Of a stretch of 13,441 nt of DNA, positions 5,211 through 13,115 are shown in pieces. Both the position numbers and the translations under genes were made by a program. The DNA lies in NCBI GenBank assembly GCA_034168985.1, contig JAXFJE010000001.1, forward strand, positions 1 to 13,441, read 5' to 3'. The number at the start of each line of letters is the position of its first letter. The first letter of the stretch is position 1. Below the pieces are notes generated by a model. That model ran no database searches, was not told where the DNA came from, and saw only the letters and a list, made by a program, of their open reading frames with translations. The DNA is from JALEVB01 sp022768265 (lineage in GTDB: Bacteria; Bacillota_I; Bacilli_A; Erysipelotrichales; Erysipelotrichaceae).

Positions 5211-6902
5211 TTAATATCCTTTTGTTTGGGAAACTCCTTTTTCTAATCCCGTAGTTAATTCGATTGGCTCATTATTTTTGCTTTGTAAGGTTGCTTGTTG
5301 CAAGGTACCATCTTCAGGATATGCTTTTTTTAGTGATACATAGATTGGATCACGTAGTAAATTAAAACCAGGGATGGTTGCTATTTCTTTGAATTCATAT
5401 GTCCCATCATCTAACCCTTTGATAATAAGATTACCTTTAACATCAGGATTGATCGTTTCACTCCCTTTTTCTTTAATATCTTGCAAATGATAGATACCAT
5501 CAGCTTCTTTAACAAAAGACAGTGGTTGATACTTGTTATTTGCTTGCTGATAAGCAACTTTAAATCCCACTTGGCTGATATCATCTACTTCATGACTAAA
5601 ACTTTTCTTTAGATCGATCTCATAAGTATATATCTTAATATCTTGGTTAGAAGCAAATTCTTTATCTGCCGATACGCTGGTTCCATAAGTTAAAGTAAAA
5701 GCATTACTTTCTTCTTTGATATTTCCATTATCTTTAACCGCTTCTTTGGTTAATCTTGCTTGATAACTTACATATAACTTTGAATCTGTACTGATCTGAT
5801 CTAATTTTGATAATCCCGCTTTACTCATGCTCAAGACAAAACCATCTTCTTTAGCAACGATATCATAATGCTCGCCTTGTTCTAATACCATATTTCCCTT
5901 ACCATCATGGATGTCGCTACCTAATGTTACAACAAAATTATTACTGCTAAGATCATCGATCCGTAAGCCCGCACTTAAAGTATCGTTAATGATGAATTTA
6001 CGATTGGTATTAGGTACACCATCGGCCATCGGCTGTAACATCGGTACATCGATACTAAGCAAGAAACGAACATGATCCCCCACCTGCTTATCCGTTTTTT
6101 GCACCAAACCATTTGTAGCATCACCATCTGCAACATCATTACCACTAGCAATGATATCCTTACGTATGGTGATCATTTCATTTTTGGGATACGCAATCAC
6201 ATCATACTGCCACATCGATCCAGCAGGATGATCGTCGATCATAGTTAGATTGGTCATCGGTATACTAATAAAAAAAGGTCTACTTTCTTTCGCTACATTA
6301 GCGCTAGTTCCATCGTTTACCATTGCATTAACAGCTGTTTCTACAATAAGATATAACCCCAGTTCCAAGTTATCAACTTTGGTTTTACCTTGCTTATCAG
6401 TAATAGGCATCGCTATGCCCTTCGCATCAACATAAGCTTTTAACAATTCATTTCCACTTTGACTTCCATCATCTTGCCCATACGCCACCGTTAAAGTATT
6501 TAGGTCTTTCATGATCTTATTAACACCCTTAGCACTAATATAATCAATCTTATCGATCATTGTATATGCTACCTCAATATTATGTGATCGTAACCAAGCC
6601 TTAAAATCATCATTTAAAAGATAATATAAACCACTGTTATCGCGATCCTCATTATCAACTTGGACCATTTTTCCAACCTGTAAATATTTAAAAGTCACGC
6701 CCGCTAATGGTTCATTCCCCACATCGCTTAGATCTTGTTCATATCCATTCCCCTCTTTAAAAGCACCATCTTTGGAAATCAACTTATACAAGGTTATGCT
6801 GCCAAGCCTTGTTTCATCAACGTTGTTCTTTTGTGCACTAACATCGACAAAATTAATCATCATTAAGCCAATGACTATCCATACTTTAATGAACTTTTTC
6901 AT
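5211..6902 (-). CDS. Isopeptide-type major pilin (SpaA/FimA-like), lacking the LPXTG anchor
   Basis: 563 residues. A signal peptide ends at VSA (21-23). The pilin motif WQYDVIAYPKN (231-241) supplies the Lys240 that sortases use to link shaft subunits, and opens a D2-type domain. A C-terminal Cna_B-like domain starts near 428 (YEIDLKKSF, candidate isopeptide lysine) and contains the E-box YEFKEIATIPGFN (502-514). An E-box-like LYLIVETA lies at 183-190. Pilins of this class end with LPXTG, a hydrophobic stretch and a basic tail. This one ends ...GLEKGVSQTKGY with none, and no downstream frame supplies it. The end coincides with the mobile element. The product would be exported but not polymerised onto the wall. 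No sortase is in the window. A GGGGG-containing RBS precedes the start. Confidence 0.85.
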   Translation of the reverse strand: MKKFIKVWIVIGLMMINFVDVSAQKNNVDETRLGSITLYKLISKDGAFKEGNGYEQDLSDVGNEPLAGVTFKYLQVGKMVQVDNEDRDNSGLYYLLNDDFKAWLRSHNIEVAYTMIDKIDYISAKGVNKIMKDLNTLTVAYGQDDGSQSGNELLKAYVDAKGIAMPITDKQGKTKVDNLELGLYLIVETAVNAMVNDGTSANVAKESRPFFISIPMTNLTMIDDHPAGSMWQYDVIAYPKNEMITIRKDIIASGNDVADGDATNGLVQKTDKQVGDHVRFLLSIDVPMLQPMADGVPNTNRKFIINDTLSAGLRIDDLSSNNFVVTLGSDIHDGKGNMVLEQGEHYDIVAKEDGFVLSMSKAGLSKLDQISTDSKLYVSYQARLTKEAVKDNGNIKEESNAFTLTYGTSVSADKEFASNQDIKIYTYEIDLKKSFSHEVDDISQVGFKVAYQQANNKYQPLSFVKEADGIYHLQDIKEKGSETINPDVKGNLIIKGLDDGTYEFKEIATIPGFNLLRDPIYVSLKKAYPEDGTLQQATLQSKNNEPIELTTGLEKGVSQTKGY

Positions 6903-6971
6903 ATTCGTCCCCCGCTTTTACCGTATAGATAGACCAATATCGTTCAAAATCCTTTATTTTTTGAAAGAAAA

Positions 6972-7005
6972 TTGTAATATCTACACACATGGTGTATTAT
7001 TGTAG
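6972..7005 (+). promoter_or_regulatory. blaI-like promoter with CTACA...TGTAG operator
   Basis: A -35 TTGTAA (6972-6977), 17 bp and a -10 TATTAT (6995-7000) precede the repressor gene. CTACA (6981-6985) and TGTAG (7001-7005) bracket the -10, and a second dyad TACAC-5-GTGTA (6982-6996) lies inside. BlaI/MecI proteins bind TACA/TGTA-type dyads, so self-repression is likely. The pilin starts divergently 70 bp away and could share the control. Confidence 0.65.
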
Positions 7006-7024
7006 TATAAAAGGAGGCTATAAA

Positions 7025-7402
7025 ATGAAAAGCGTATCCAATTCTGAATTTAAAATCTTACAATTATTTTGGAAAAATAAAAATCTCATTCTTAAAAAAG
7101 AAATTTTCCACACGATCCAAGCTGCATATCCTAACGAATGGAAAAATAGTTCCATATCGGTATTTCTCATGCGCTTAGAAGAAAAGAAGTTCATTTCCAA
7201 GCATATCATCAATGGTACACTATACTGGAAATCCATCAGTAAAAGCGAATATTTAAAAGCTTATCTAAATAACATCTTATTAAAACACGAAAACAAAACA
7301 TATACAGACATTCTTTTGGGATTTATCGATGATGAACAAACTAGGAATGAAGCAGCAAATGAAATAGATGAACTGATCAAAAAATACGCAGATGCTGAAT
7401 AA
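7025..7402 (+). CDS. BlaI/MecI/CopY-family transcriptional repressor
   Basis: 125 residues. The N-terminal winged helix (about 3-75) shows the family pattern: ISNSEF-like start (VSNSEFKILQLFWKN), a recognition region around EWKNSSISVFLMRLEEKKFI, then a wing. The C-terminal part (about 80-125) is the dimerisation and proteolysis segment. In the family, a membrane metallopeptidase responds to a signal and leads to cleavage of the repressor. The ATG at 7025 follows AGGAGG with a seven-base gap; an upstream in-frame start at 6989 would lie within the -10 region. The gene overlaps the following peptidase gene by 11 bp, so the pair is translationally coupled. Confidence 0.9.
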   Translation: MKSVSNSEFKILQLFWKNKNLILKKEIFHTIQAAYPNEWKNSSISVFLMRLEEKKFISKHIINGTLYWKSISKSEYLKAYLNNILLKHENKTYTDILLGFIDDEQTRNEAANEIDELIKKYADAE

Positions 7403-8444
7403 TTTAACTGCTTTATATATCTTAGTAATCTTAAATATCATTATCAGTTTTCTATTTCTCATCATTAAATTTGCCCAAAATGCTATTATTGCTTATTCGG
7501 CCATAACTTATTGTAAGATCTTAAAATTTATTGGTTTATTTTTTACTTTTCCTTTTTTGATCATCATTGGCATTATTGGTAAAGATTACTTATATGGTCA
7601 ACTGATTAAAAACGAATTCATCTATGCTAGATATGATGTAAAGATAACCTCTTCTTTTTTGCAAGAGCTAATTGATCCCTATCAGCGTCTTTCCATATAT
7701 ACGCTACTGCTTTTTTCTTTATTCATCAGCTTGATGATGCTGATCTACCATCATTATAAAGTTAATGCGTTATATGCTAAGATAGATCGTTCAAGTACCT
7801 ATCCATTATCGTTATTTAAATTGTTAAAACAAGTTAAACAACAACTTAATATTCATGCCAAAATTGATATTTGTCGCAGCTCTTATATTCAAAAACCTTG
7901 TTTATTGCAGCTAGAATATCCTACGATCATCATTCCAAATCATCAATACAGTGAAAAACAGCTGATTAACTTGATCGAACATGAATTGTATCATTTTAAG
8001 CAACACGATCTTTTCTATATAAAATTAGCAAATTTTTTCAAGATCATTTATTGGTATAATCCCATCGTTATTGCTTATGCTAATACCTTATTATTTTCTT
8101 GTGAACTAGCGATCGATGAAAAGATGACCAGCGATATGAGCAAGCAAGATAAGTTAGACTTGATCAAATTAATGAATTATTGTTTAAAAAATTTACCTTC
8201 CTCTCAACAGTTCAATGTGATTTCTTTTTCTGATCACAAAAAGCACAATATCGTTAAAAGAGTCGAATTCATCATCAATTTCAAACGTCATCAAAGATAT
8301 CGTTTAATTTGCACTGCCTTGCTAAGTCTAACTATCATTTTAGCCCCTTTAGCTAGCTATCAATTAACCAAAACGATCTTTGAATTATTACCAAGCAAAG
8401 TTACTTTTGAAGAAATCATCGATGTAAACGATTTTACCTTATAA
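7392..8444 (+). CDS. M56-family membrane metallopeptidase (BlaR1/MecR1-like, no sensor domain)
   Basis: 350 residues. Membrane segments lie near 8-27, 45-64, 101-120 and 307-327. The zinc peptidase domain has HELYH (197-201) with a probable third ligand Glu238 in CELAIDEK, and a YWYNP motif (220-224) typical of M56. BlaR1 proteins run to about 600 residues with a penicillin-binding domain; here only about 23 residues follow the last membrane segment. Signal detection must therefore use the membrane part, the loop at 65-100, or a partner. The start overlaps the repressor's last codons. The gene ends just before a strong bidirectional terminator. By family, activation would lead to cleavage of the adjacent BlaI-like repressor. 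Confidence 0.88.
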   Translation: MLNNLTALYILVILNIIISFLFLIIKFAQNAIIAYSAITYCKILKFIGLFFTFPFLIIIGIIGKDYLYGQLIKNEFIYARYDVKITSSFLQELIDPYQRLSIYTLLLFSLFISLMMLIYHHYKVNALYAKIDRSSTYPLSLFKLLKQVKQQLNIHAKIDICRSSYIQKPCLLQLEYPTIIIPNHQYSEKQLINLIEHELYHFKQHDLFYIKLANFFKIIYWYNPIVIAYANTLLFSCELAIDEKMTSDMSKQDKLDLIKLMNYCLKNLPSSQQFNVISFSDHKKHNIVKRVEFIINFKRHQRYRLICTALLSLTIILAPLASYQLTKTIFELLPSKVTFEEIIDVNDFTL

Positions 8445-8473
8445 AAATGGCGCTTATATATAGCGCCATTTTT
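8443..8473. terminator. Bidirectional intrinsic terminator between convergent operons
   Basis: AAAAATGGCGC (8443-8453) and GCGCCATTTTT (8463-8473) form an 11-bp perfect stem with a nine-base loop. T-runs on both strands let it end both the repressor/peptidase operon and the opposing ABC operon. Confidence 0.9.
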
Positions 8474-8478
8474 TATCT

Positions 8479-9621
8479 TTATTCGGCTTCCTTGCGACGC
8501 AAGATCAGCAACATTTTTTTCGTATTCATTTTCATCATAGCAAAGATCACTGTACCTATATCTATCAATATTGCAATAGCTAAAATAATCGTGCAGATCA
8601 CCAAAGCATTCTCGATACGATATCCATCATAGACTACATTATGTAAATAATAAAAACATACTACATCAATGATATCTAATATAAAATTGACATAAAAAAT
8701 AGATAAACCAATATGGAATTTACTTTTTCCTAAATATAATGATGTTGCAATAAAATCATTATTTTTAAAGATAAAATACTTGATCAAAATCACGCTTCCT
8801 GCCACAAACAATAAACCAAAGCTTAGATTACGGCTCATATTGAGCCTCAATTCATTAGCAATATAATCATCTGCTCTACTTACTACAGACGATTTGTTTT
8901 GAACAATAAAACCTATATCAATACCAACACTTTTAAACTCTTGTGTTATAAAATCTTTATATTCTTCTATTTTTTGATACGCTAAGATTTCAGCATTTTC
9001 TGCATCTGCATCATTTACGATACTTACATCAATCATTCCACCTATGTAGGTATTTAAAGCTTGAAAGTATTGAAAATCTTCATCACCATAAATAAAGATA
9101 TCATCTTGTAAGATTATAATATCAGTACTTTTATCATATTCTTTTGCAAAGAAAGTACCAGTAAATTTTTCATTAGTTCCTACCACTGGTGCTCCCAAAT
9201 ATGCATTAAAATTTTTCCAAGTGCTGGGCTTTAAAACGCATGGATATACATCACTTTTAAAATCCTTATCAAACTCTCTAATATAATAGTCTTTATCCAT
9301 CAATACATAAGTAGTTTCCCATGCTCCTGCAGCTGGTTGAAAATAGTGATAATCCATATTTACACCATCATAATTTTTCATCTTATGATAAATATTATTA
9401 ACATCTTCATAATGATCAATCGTTATTTCCTCATCTAACACGGGAACCAAACTATAATAAAAGGTATTTTCTTTAAAGAAGGAATTAAAAATACCTACCT
9501 GATCGATTTTATAAAACACATGAAAGTTTTGTAGATAAATCAATAACATCAACAATAAAACGACCAATAATTTTACAACAAGATAAAACCAACTATTTTT
9601 TATAAAATATTTAATCATCAT
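8479..9621 (-). CDS. ABC transporter permease (MacB/FtsX-like topology), second subunit
   Basis: 380 residues. One membrane segment (about 10-30), a large extracytoplasmic domain (about 33-264), then three membrane segments (about 265-285, 302-326, 339-362) and a short basic tail (KKMLLILRRKEAE). This one-plus-three layout is that of type VII (MacB/FtsX/LolCE) permeases. The start ATG at 9621 overlaps the preceding permease's stop by 11 bp (ATGATGATTAA), so the two are coupled and probably form a heterodimer. Decayed sequence homologous to it lies at 11354-11850. Sequence divergence is high, so the substrate is unknown; peptide or antibiotic export, or envelope stress, fits the BlaI context. 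Confidence 0.75.
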   Translation of the reverse strand: MMIKYFIKNSWFYLVVKLLVVLLLMLLIYLQNFHVFYKIDQVGIFNSFFKENTFYYSLVPVLDEEITIDHYEDVNNIYHKMKNYDGVNMDYHYFQPAAGAWETTYVLMDKDYYIREFDKDFKSDVYPCVLKPSTWKNFNAYLGAPVVGTNEKFTGTFFAKEYDKSTDIIILQDDIFIYGDEDFQYFQALNTYIGGMIDVSIVNDADAENAEILAYQKIEEYKDFITQEFKSVGIDIGFIVQNKSSVVSRADDYIANELRLNMSRNLSFGLLFVAGSVILIKYFIFKNNDFIATSLYLGKSKFHIGLSIFYVNFILDIIDVVCFYYLHNVVYDGYRIENALVICTIILAIAILIDIGTVIFAMMKMNTKKMLLILRRKEAE

Positions 9622-10516
9622 ATTCCATCATCCATCCTATTTTCTTAATTGGTATAAATCTTATTACAAGATATATCATTAACGTTTCTATACAAATCAT
9701 GGTTATTATTAAAGAAACTTTTGATAATACGACTGAAATAAATAATGATCTAGTATATTCAAACGCTATAATTTCAGGACTTAAAAACGAATACACCAAT
9801 ATTGCCAACAAAAAGCCCCCGATAAACATCAATACTATTTCACTAGCATAATCAATAACGATATTGATTGTTTTATTGCCTAAAAATTTCTTTATTATGA
9901 TCGTCTTTGCAACACTATATAAATATATGATTGAAAGGATGATGAAAAGTAAAATGAACATCAGCATTAAGATGATATGCTTACTACTTACCATTGGATC
10001 GATATAAGCAAACGGATCAAAATCATATGATTCATCAGTAAGCTTGACATTTGAATAAATTGCCATATTAGCCATCATATCTTCGACTTTAAACGGTGTG
10101 GATAGCATATTACATATTGTCATCTTCCCATAAGGAATCCCAATAGCTTCTTCAGCATTATTTGCAATACATACCATTTCATTAGAAATTAGTTCTTCGT
10201 TAATAAACATTCTTCCACTTTTTAAAGGTATATCCAATTCATAATTATGAGCATATACGCCTAGAAACGCATTATTATATTTAGCTATCAATACATATAA
10301 CTCATTCAATTCACCAGCTTTAGCTATTATTTCCTCATAGGATGCAAAATTTTTTGCAATCATATCTCTTTCGGTATAATAAATCTTTTCACTATTTAAA
10401 AAACCACGACGTGACATATTATCAAAATCCAATAAGATAAGTTGTGATTCATCATATAATATTCCTAAAAACAAAATCATACTAAGAATCAGCATAAAGA
10501 TATTTATTCTTTTCAT
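9611..10516 (-). CDS. ABC transporter permease (MacB/FtsX-like topology), first subunit
   Basis: 301 residues from the ATG at 10516, which follows AAGGA with a nine-base gap; a longer frame to 10594 has no RBS. Membrane segments are near 5-20, 181-203, 225-245 and 258-285, with an extracytoplasmic domain between the first two. It contains DIPLKSGRMFINEEL (95-109), matching the 'P-L-x-G-R-x-F' block common in MacB-type periplasmic domains. It sits 169 bp after the ATPase gene, a gap in which I see no other gene. The paralogous remnant at 11862-12243 carries the same blocks (YDE.QLI, RRGFL, DIPLK.GR.F.NEE). Confidence 0.75.
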   Translation of the reverse strand: MKRINIFMLILSMILFLGILYDESQLILLDFDNMSRRGFLNSEKIYYTERDMIAKNFASYEEIIAKAGELNELYVLIAKYNNAFLGVYAHNYELDIPLKSGRMFINEELISNEMVCIANNAEEAIGIPYGKMTICNMLSTPFKVEDMMANMAIYSNVKLTDESYDFDPFAYIDPMVSSKHIILMLMFILLFIILSIIYLYSVAKTIIIKKFLGNKTINIVIDYASEIVLMFIGGFLLAILVYSFLSPEIIAFEYTRSLFISVVLSKVSLIITMICIETLMIYLVIRFIPIKKIGWMMEYDD

Positions 10517-10685
10517 CTTTTCACATCCTTTAACTAAAATACTTCTTATTTTTTTACAATTGTTAATATTCTTATCAATAACGATTATTACCAATTACTA
10601 TTTTTGGGGCTTGGTATATTTTGTTTAAATAAACCCATCTTTCGCTTTGCAAGCCAAATAAAAACCACAAATATATCTTTTCATA

Positions 10686-11354
10686 TTAATTACGATCAAC
10701 AATTTTTGCATTATCATCCTTTATTTTTGTCAGTTTACCATCGATCATTTCATAAATATTACCAATTCTTTGTGCAATTTCTTTATTATGAGTTACTAAA
10801 ATTATCGTAAGTCCCTGTTTATTTAATGCAGATAACAAATCTATCAATTGAGAAGAAGTTTTAGAATCAAGGGCGCCAGTTGGCTCATCCGCCAATAACA
10901 AGCGTGGATGTTTGATCAAAGAACGGGCAATCGCTACTCTTTGCTTTTCCCCGCCACTTAAATATTTTACTTTTTTATCTTCTAGTCCATCGATATTCAA
11001 CTTTTCAAATAACTCTAACGCATATCGCTCATCTTTTTTGGCCATATTGACATTGTCTACAGCTGATAGCGTAGAGATCAAAGCAAAGTTTTGCACGATC
11101 ATTGCTACATCTTTTCTTCTAAGCATCATACGATCTTTTTCCTTTATTACTTTTTTACCATCGAACCAATATTCACCTTGGCTAATGTCATCCAGGCCAC
11201 CGATAATATTTAACAAAGTACTTTTACCCGATCCACTTGCACCTACGATCGTAACAAATTCACCTTCATTAACCGTTAAATTGATATCTTCCAATATCTG
11301 TAAGCTATTTTTTCCATTTTTCACTTCTTTATACACGTTTTTTAGTTCTATCAT
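10686..11354 (-). CDS. ABC transporter ATPase (MacB/LolD type)
   Basis: 222 residues with all nucleotide-binding motifs: Walker A GASGSGKS (38-45), Q-loop Gln88, signature LSGGE (132-136), Walker B LLLADE (152-157) followed by the PTGALD hallmark of the MacB/LolD/FtsE group, and H-loop His189. It energises the permease pair downstream in the same operon. The ATG at 11354 follows AGGAGG with a seven-base gap and overlaps the stop of the decayed permease by one base (TAATG), so its translation was once coupled to that gene. It is intact, unlike the two genes before it, and presumably still transcribed through them from the promoter near 12340. Confidence 0.93.
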   Translation of the reverse strand: MIELKNVYKEVKNGKNSLQILEDINLTVNEGEFVTIVGASGSGKSTLLNIIGGLDDISQGEYWFDGKKVIKEKDRMMLRRKDVAMIVQNFALISTLSAVDNVNMAKKDERYALELFEKLNIDGLEDKKVKYLSGGEKQRVAIARSLIKHPRLLLADEPTGALDSKTSSQLIDLLSALNKQGLTIILVTHNKEIAQRIGNIYEMIDGKLTKIKDDNAKIVDRN

Positions 11355-11850
11355 TAATCTACCTCCTTGCTGCGTAAAACAAGCATAATGATAAATATTC
11401 TGTATTATTAAAGATAAAATACGCTATCAAAGTAATAAACGCCGCCACAAACCTTAAAACAAATGCCATGTTCCTAGTCATATTTACATCTAGTTCTTGA
11501 AATAATTAGATCATCTGCATTATTGATACTTGAGTTCAATGAGCTAACAAAAAAAGTAATATTGATACCAATGACTTTAAAATCGTTGATCAATTCCTCT
11601 TTGATCTTTTTGAGTTTTTGATATGCTGATGGTGAAGCAGTATCAGCTTTTTCTTTATTTACTACTGATATATCAATACTTCAATCAACAAAATTAGTAA
11701 ATATCATCAATTAGATTGATCATATCTGTTACTGGATCGTATTGTCCAGTTACCGTAATTTCGTTAGCAGTATACTTTTCCCTAGTACCAACTACAAGCA
11801 TTCACTTGTTCATATTTTTCAAAAGGCATTTCAGAATCATTTTCTTGATG
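11354..11850 (-). pseudogene. Decayed paralogue of the second permease
   Basis: Three minus-strand frames carry successive blocks of the intact permease at 8479-9621. One reads VGTREKYTANEITVTGQYD (intact: VGTNEKFTGTFFAKEYD). A second, after a stop, reads DISVVNKEKAD...AYQKLKK and VIGINITFFV (intact: DVSIVNDADAE...AYQKIEE and SVGIDIGFIV). A third, after a frameshift, reads QELDVNMTRNMAF (intact: ANELRLNMSRNLSF). The last two membrane segments are deleted. The final residues MLVLRSKEVD (intact: MLLILRRKEAE) and their stop survive just before the ATPase. The first half of the protein is missing or unrecognisable. Confidence 0.85.
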
Positions 11851-11861
11851 ATAGCTAGGTA

Positions 11862-12243
11862 TCAAGGTGTATTGAATTTCATTTTCCGTATTGAAGGCTT
11901 GTAAGAATCCATAATACCAATGGATACTTGTTGGCTCCCATTAATTTCTTCATTAGTAAAGATCCTACCTTGCTTTAAAGGAATGTCCCAATCATAATAG
12001 CCCCGAGTAACCATTGTTATATTTAAAGACCAACTTGATTGCATCAGCTTTAGTTTTAACGTGATCCACGATCTAAAACCGAAAATATCGTGCTACTTGA
12101 TCTTGCACCGTATAATACATATGATCTTCTTGAAGAAATCCCCGTCGTTCTGTATTGTCATATGCTAAAATTATTAATTGTACTTCATCATAGAACATGT
12201 CAAGAAATAAAATAGTTGCTAAGATAGATCTCATCACATGCAT
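11862..12243 (-). pseudogene. Decayed paralogue of the first permease
   Basis: It starts at an ATG (12243) with a GGGG RBS. The first block, FYDEVQLIILAYDNTERRGF, matches LYDESQLILLDFDNMSRRGF of the intact gene and stops near 12073. A shifted frame continues with KTKADAIKLVFKYNNGYSG (intact: ...LYVLIAKYNNAFLGV). A third resumes with DWDIPLKQGRIFTNEEING (intact: ELDIPLKSGRMFINEELIS) and stops at 11862. At least two frameshifts are present and the membrane-rich C-terminal half is gone. Together with the following remnant it shows that the operon once held two permease pairs with one ATPase. Confidence 0.85.
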
Positions 12244-12257
12244 AAACGCCCCTTTCT

Positions 12258-12281
12258 CTACACATTTATGTTTTTTTGTAG
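12258..12281. promoter_or_regulatory. CTACA...TGTAG dyad in the ABC operon leader
   Basis: CTACA (12258-12262) and TGTAG (12277-12281) are separated by 14 bases, close to the 15-base spacing of the same half-sites over the BlaI-like promoter. It lies just upstream of the first reading frame of the ABC operon. Confidence 0.5.
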
Positions 12282-12312
12282 TTATAAATCGTAAAAAAAT
12301 ATCTATAGCTAT

Positions 12313-12361
12313 ATTATACATTATATCTACTATTTGTAAACGTTTTTGTAGTTTTTCTACA
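12313..12361 (-). promoter_or_regulatory. ABC operon promoter with TGTAG/CTACA half-sites
   Basis: On the minus strand a -35 TTTACA (12340-12335), 16 bp and a -10 TATAAT (12318-12313) precede the operon. Immediately upstream is a perfect TGTAG-TTTTT-CTACA dyad (12347-12361), and CTAC-TAT-TTGTA (12327-12338) overlaps the -35. These share half-sites with the BlaI-like gene's promoter. Confidence 0.6.
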
Positions 12362-12413
12362 CATTTTTATATTTTTGATAGTTCACGAACAATAATCATA
12401 TATAACGATAGAT

Positions 12414-12442
12414 AAAAAAACTATGCTTTTTAGTAAGCATAG
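12414..12442 (-). terminator. Intrinsic terminator after the small membrane protein
   Basis: On the minus strand CTATGCTT (12442-12435) pairs with AAGCATAG (12428-12421), an 8-bp perfect stem with a six-base loop, followed by seven U residues. It separates the membrane protein gene from the ABC operon promoter. Confidence 0.85.
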
Positions 12443-12505
12443 CATTATATCCAAAAATAATTATTCGCTTTGACTCCAACCATTCTTTCTAACTTATTTT
12501 TATAA

Positions 12506-12832
12506 TCAAAACACATCAAACACAGCTAGCAAAAGTACTGATAGCGGACGCCATAATACACTGTATTTTAAGCCATCTATACCGTTTCTGAAGCAATCAA
12601 AAATTAGCATTGCAAATATCAACATTAAAATAATAGTTACGATACTTATGTTATGACCAGGTTTATTTATTCTATTTATCAAAACACACATAATTATCAT
12701 TATGCTATAAGTAGCGATAATGAATAATCCCTGATATTGTTTGATCAATAAAAACGCAAGAAACAACTCTAGGGCAATTCCAACAAAAAAGATTTTTTTA
12801 ATTTTTTTTGTATTTTCCAGATTGAATATCAT
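12506..12832 (-). CDS. Small hydrophobic membrane protein, function unknown
   Basis: 108 residues with about four hydrophobic segments (roughly 12-30, 33-51, 61-80, 93-106) and a basic N-terminal KKIKK. The ATG at 12832 follows GAGGGG with a nine-base gap, which supports a real gene, and a good terminator follows at 12414-12442. I do not recognise the family. It is a single-gene unit lying upstream of the BlaI-linked transporter operon and could be an accessory or immunity-like protein, but nothing in its sequence shows that. Confidence 0.65.
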   Translation of the reverse strand: MIFNLENTKKIKKIFFVGIALELFLAFLLIKQYQGLFIIATYSIMIIMCVLINRINKPGHNISIVTIILMLIFAMLIFDCFRNGIDGLKYSVLWRPLSVLLLAVFDVF

Positions 12833-12917
12833 AAAGTTTATCCCCTCATTATCTAAAAAACAAGATTACTAACTTTAAATATATATTAGATAATATCATA
12901 TATTTACCTGCATTTGC

Positions 12918-12947
12918 AAAAACATAATGACTATAGCCAAAGTTATG
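12918..12947 (-). terminator. Possible weak terminator after the right-edge gene
   Basis: On the minus strand CATAA (12947-12943) pairs with TTATG (12927-12923), with a further ACT/AGT possible inside, and five U residues follow. The stem is short. The rest of 12833-13115 is very AT-rich and shows no gene. Confidence 0.35.
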
Positions 12948-13115
12948 ATTTTTGATATTATATATTATTCTTTCATATATAAAAAACCCTTTTTCAAGAA
13001 TAATTATAAGCTCATTATTTAAAAATATAGATTTAGCTAACTCAAGCTTCCCTTAATAGCTCAAAAGCCCAAATCTTTATAGATGACCAATTTCACATGG
13101 TATAAATCACCTATT

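Noticed and set aside
5211..6902. Beta-lactam resistance locus including the BlaI/M56 pair
   Set aside because: There is no beta-lactamase or PBP gene and the peptidase lacks the penicillin-binding domain.
10517..10685. Regulatory RNA or promoter between the ATPase and first permease
   Set aside because: No clear -10/-35 pair, terminator or dyad was found; it is plain AT-rich spacer.
10912..11388. 158-codon plus-strand frame opposite the ATPase gene
   Set aside because: It is the complement of a gene with all ABC ATPase motifs intact; it is a typical antisense shadow.
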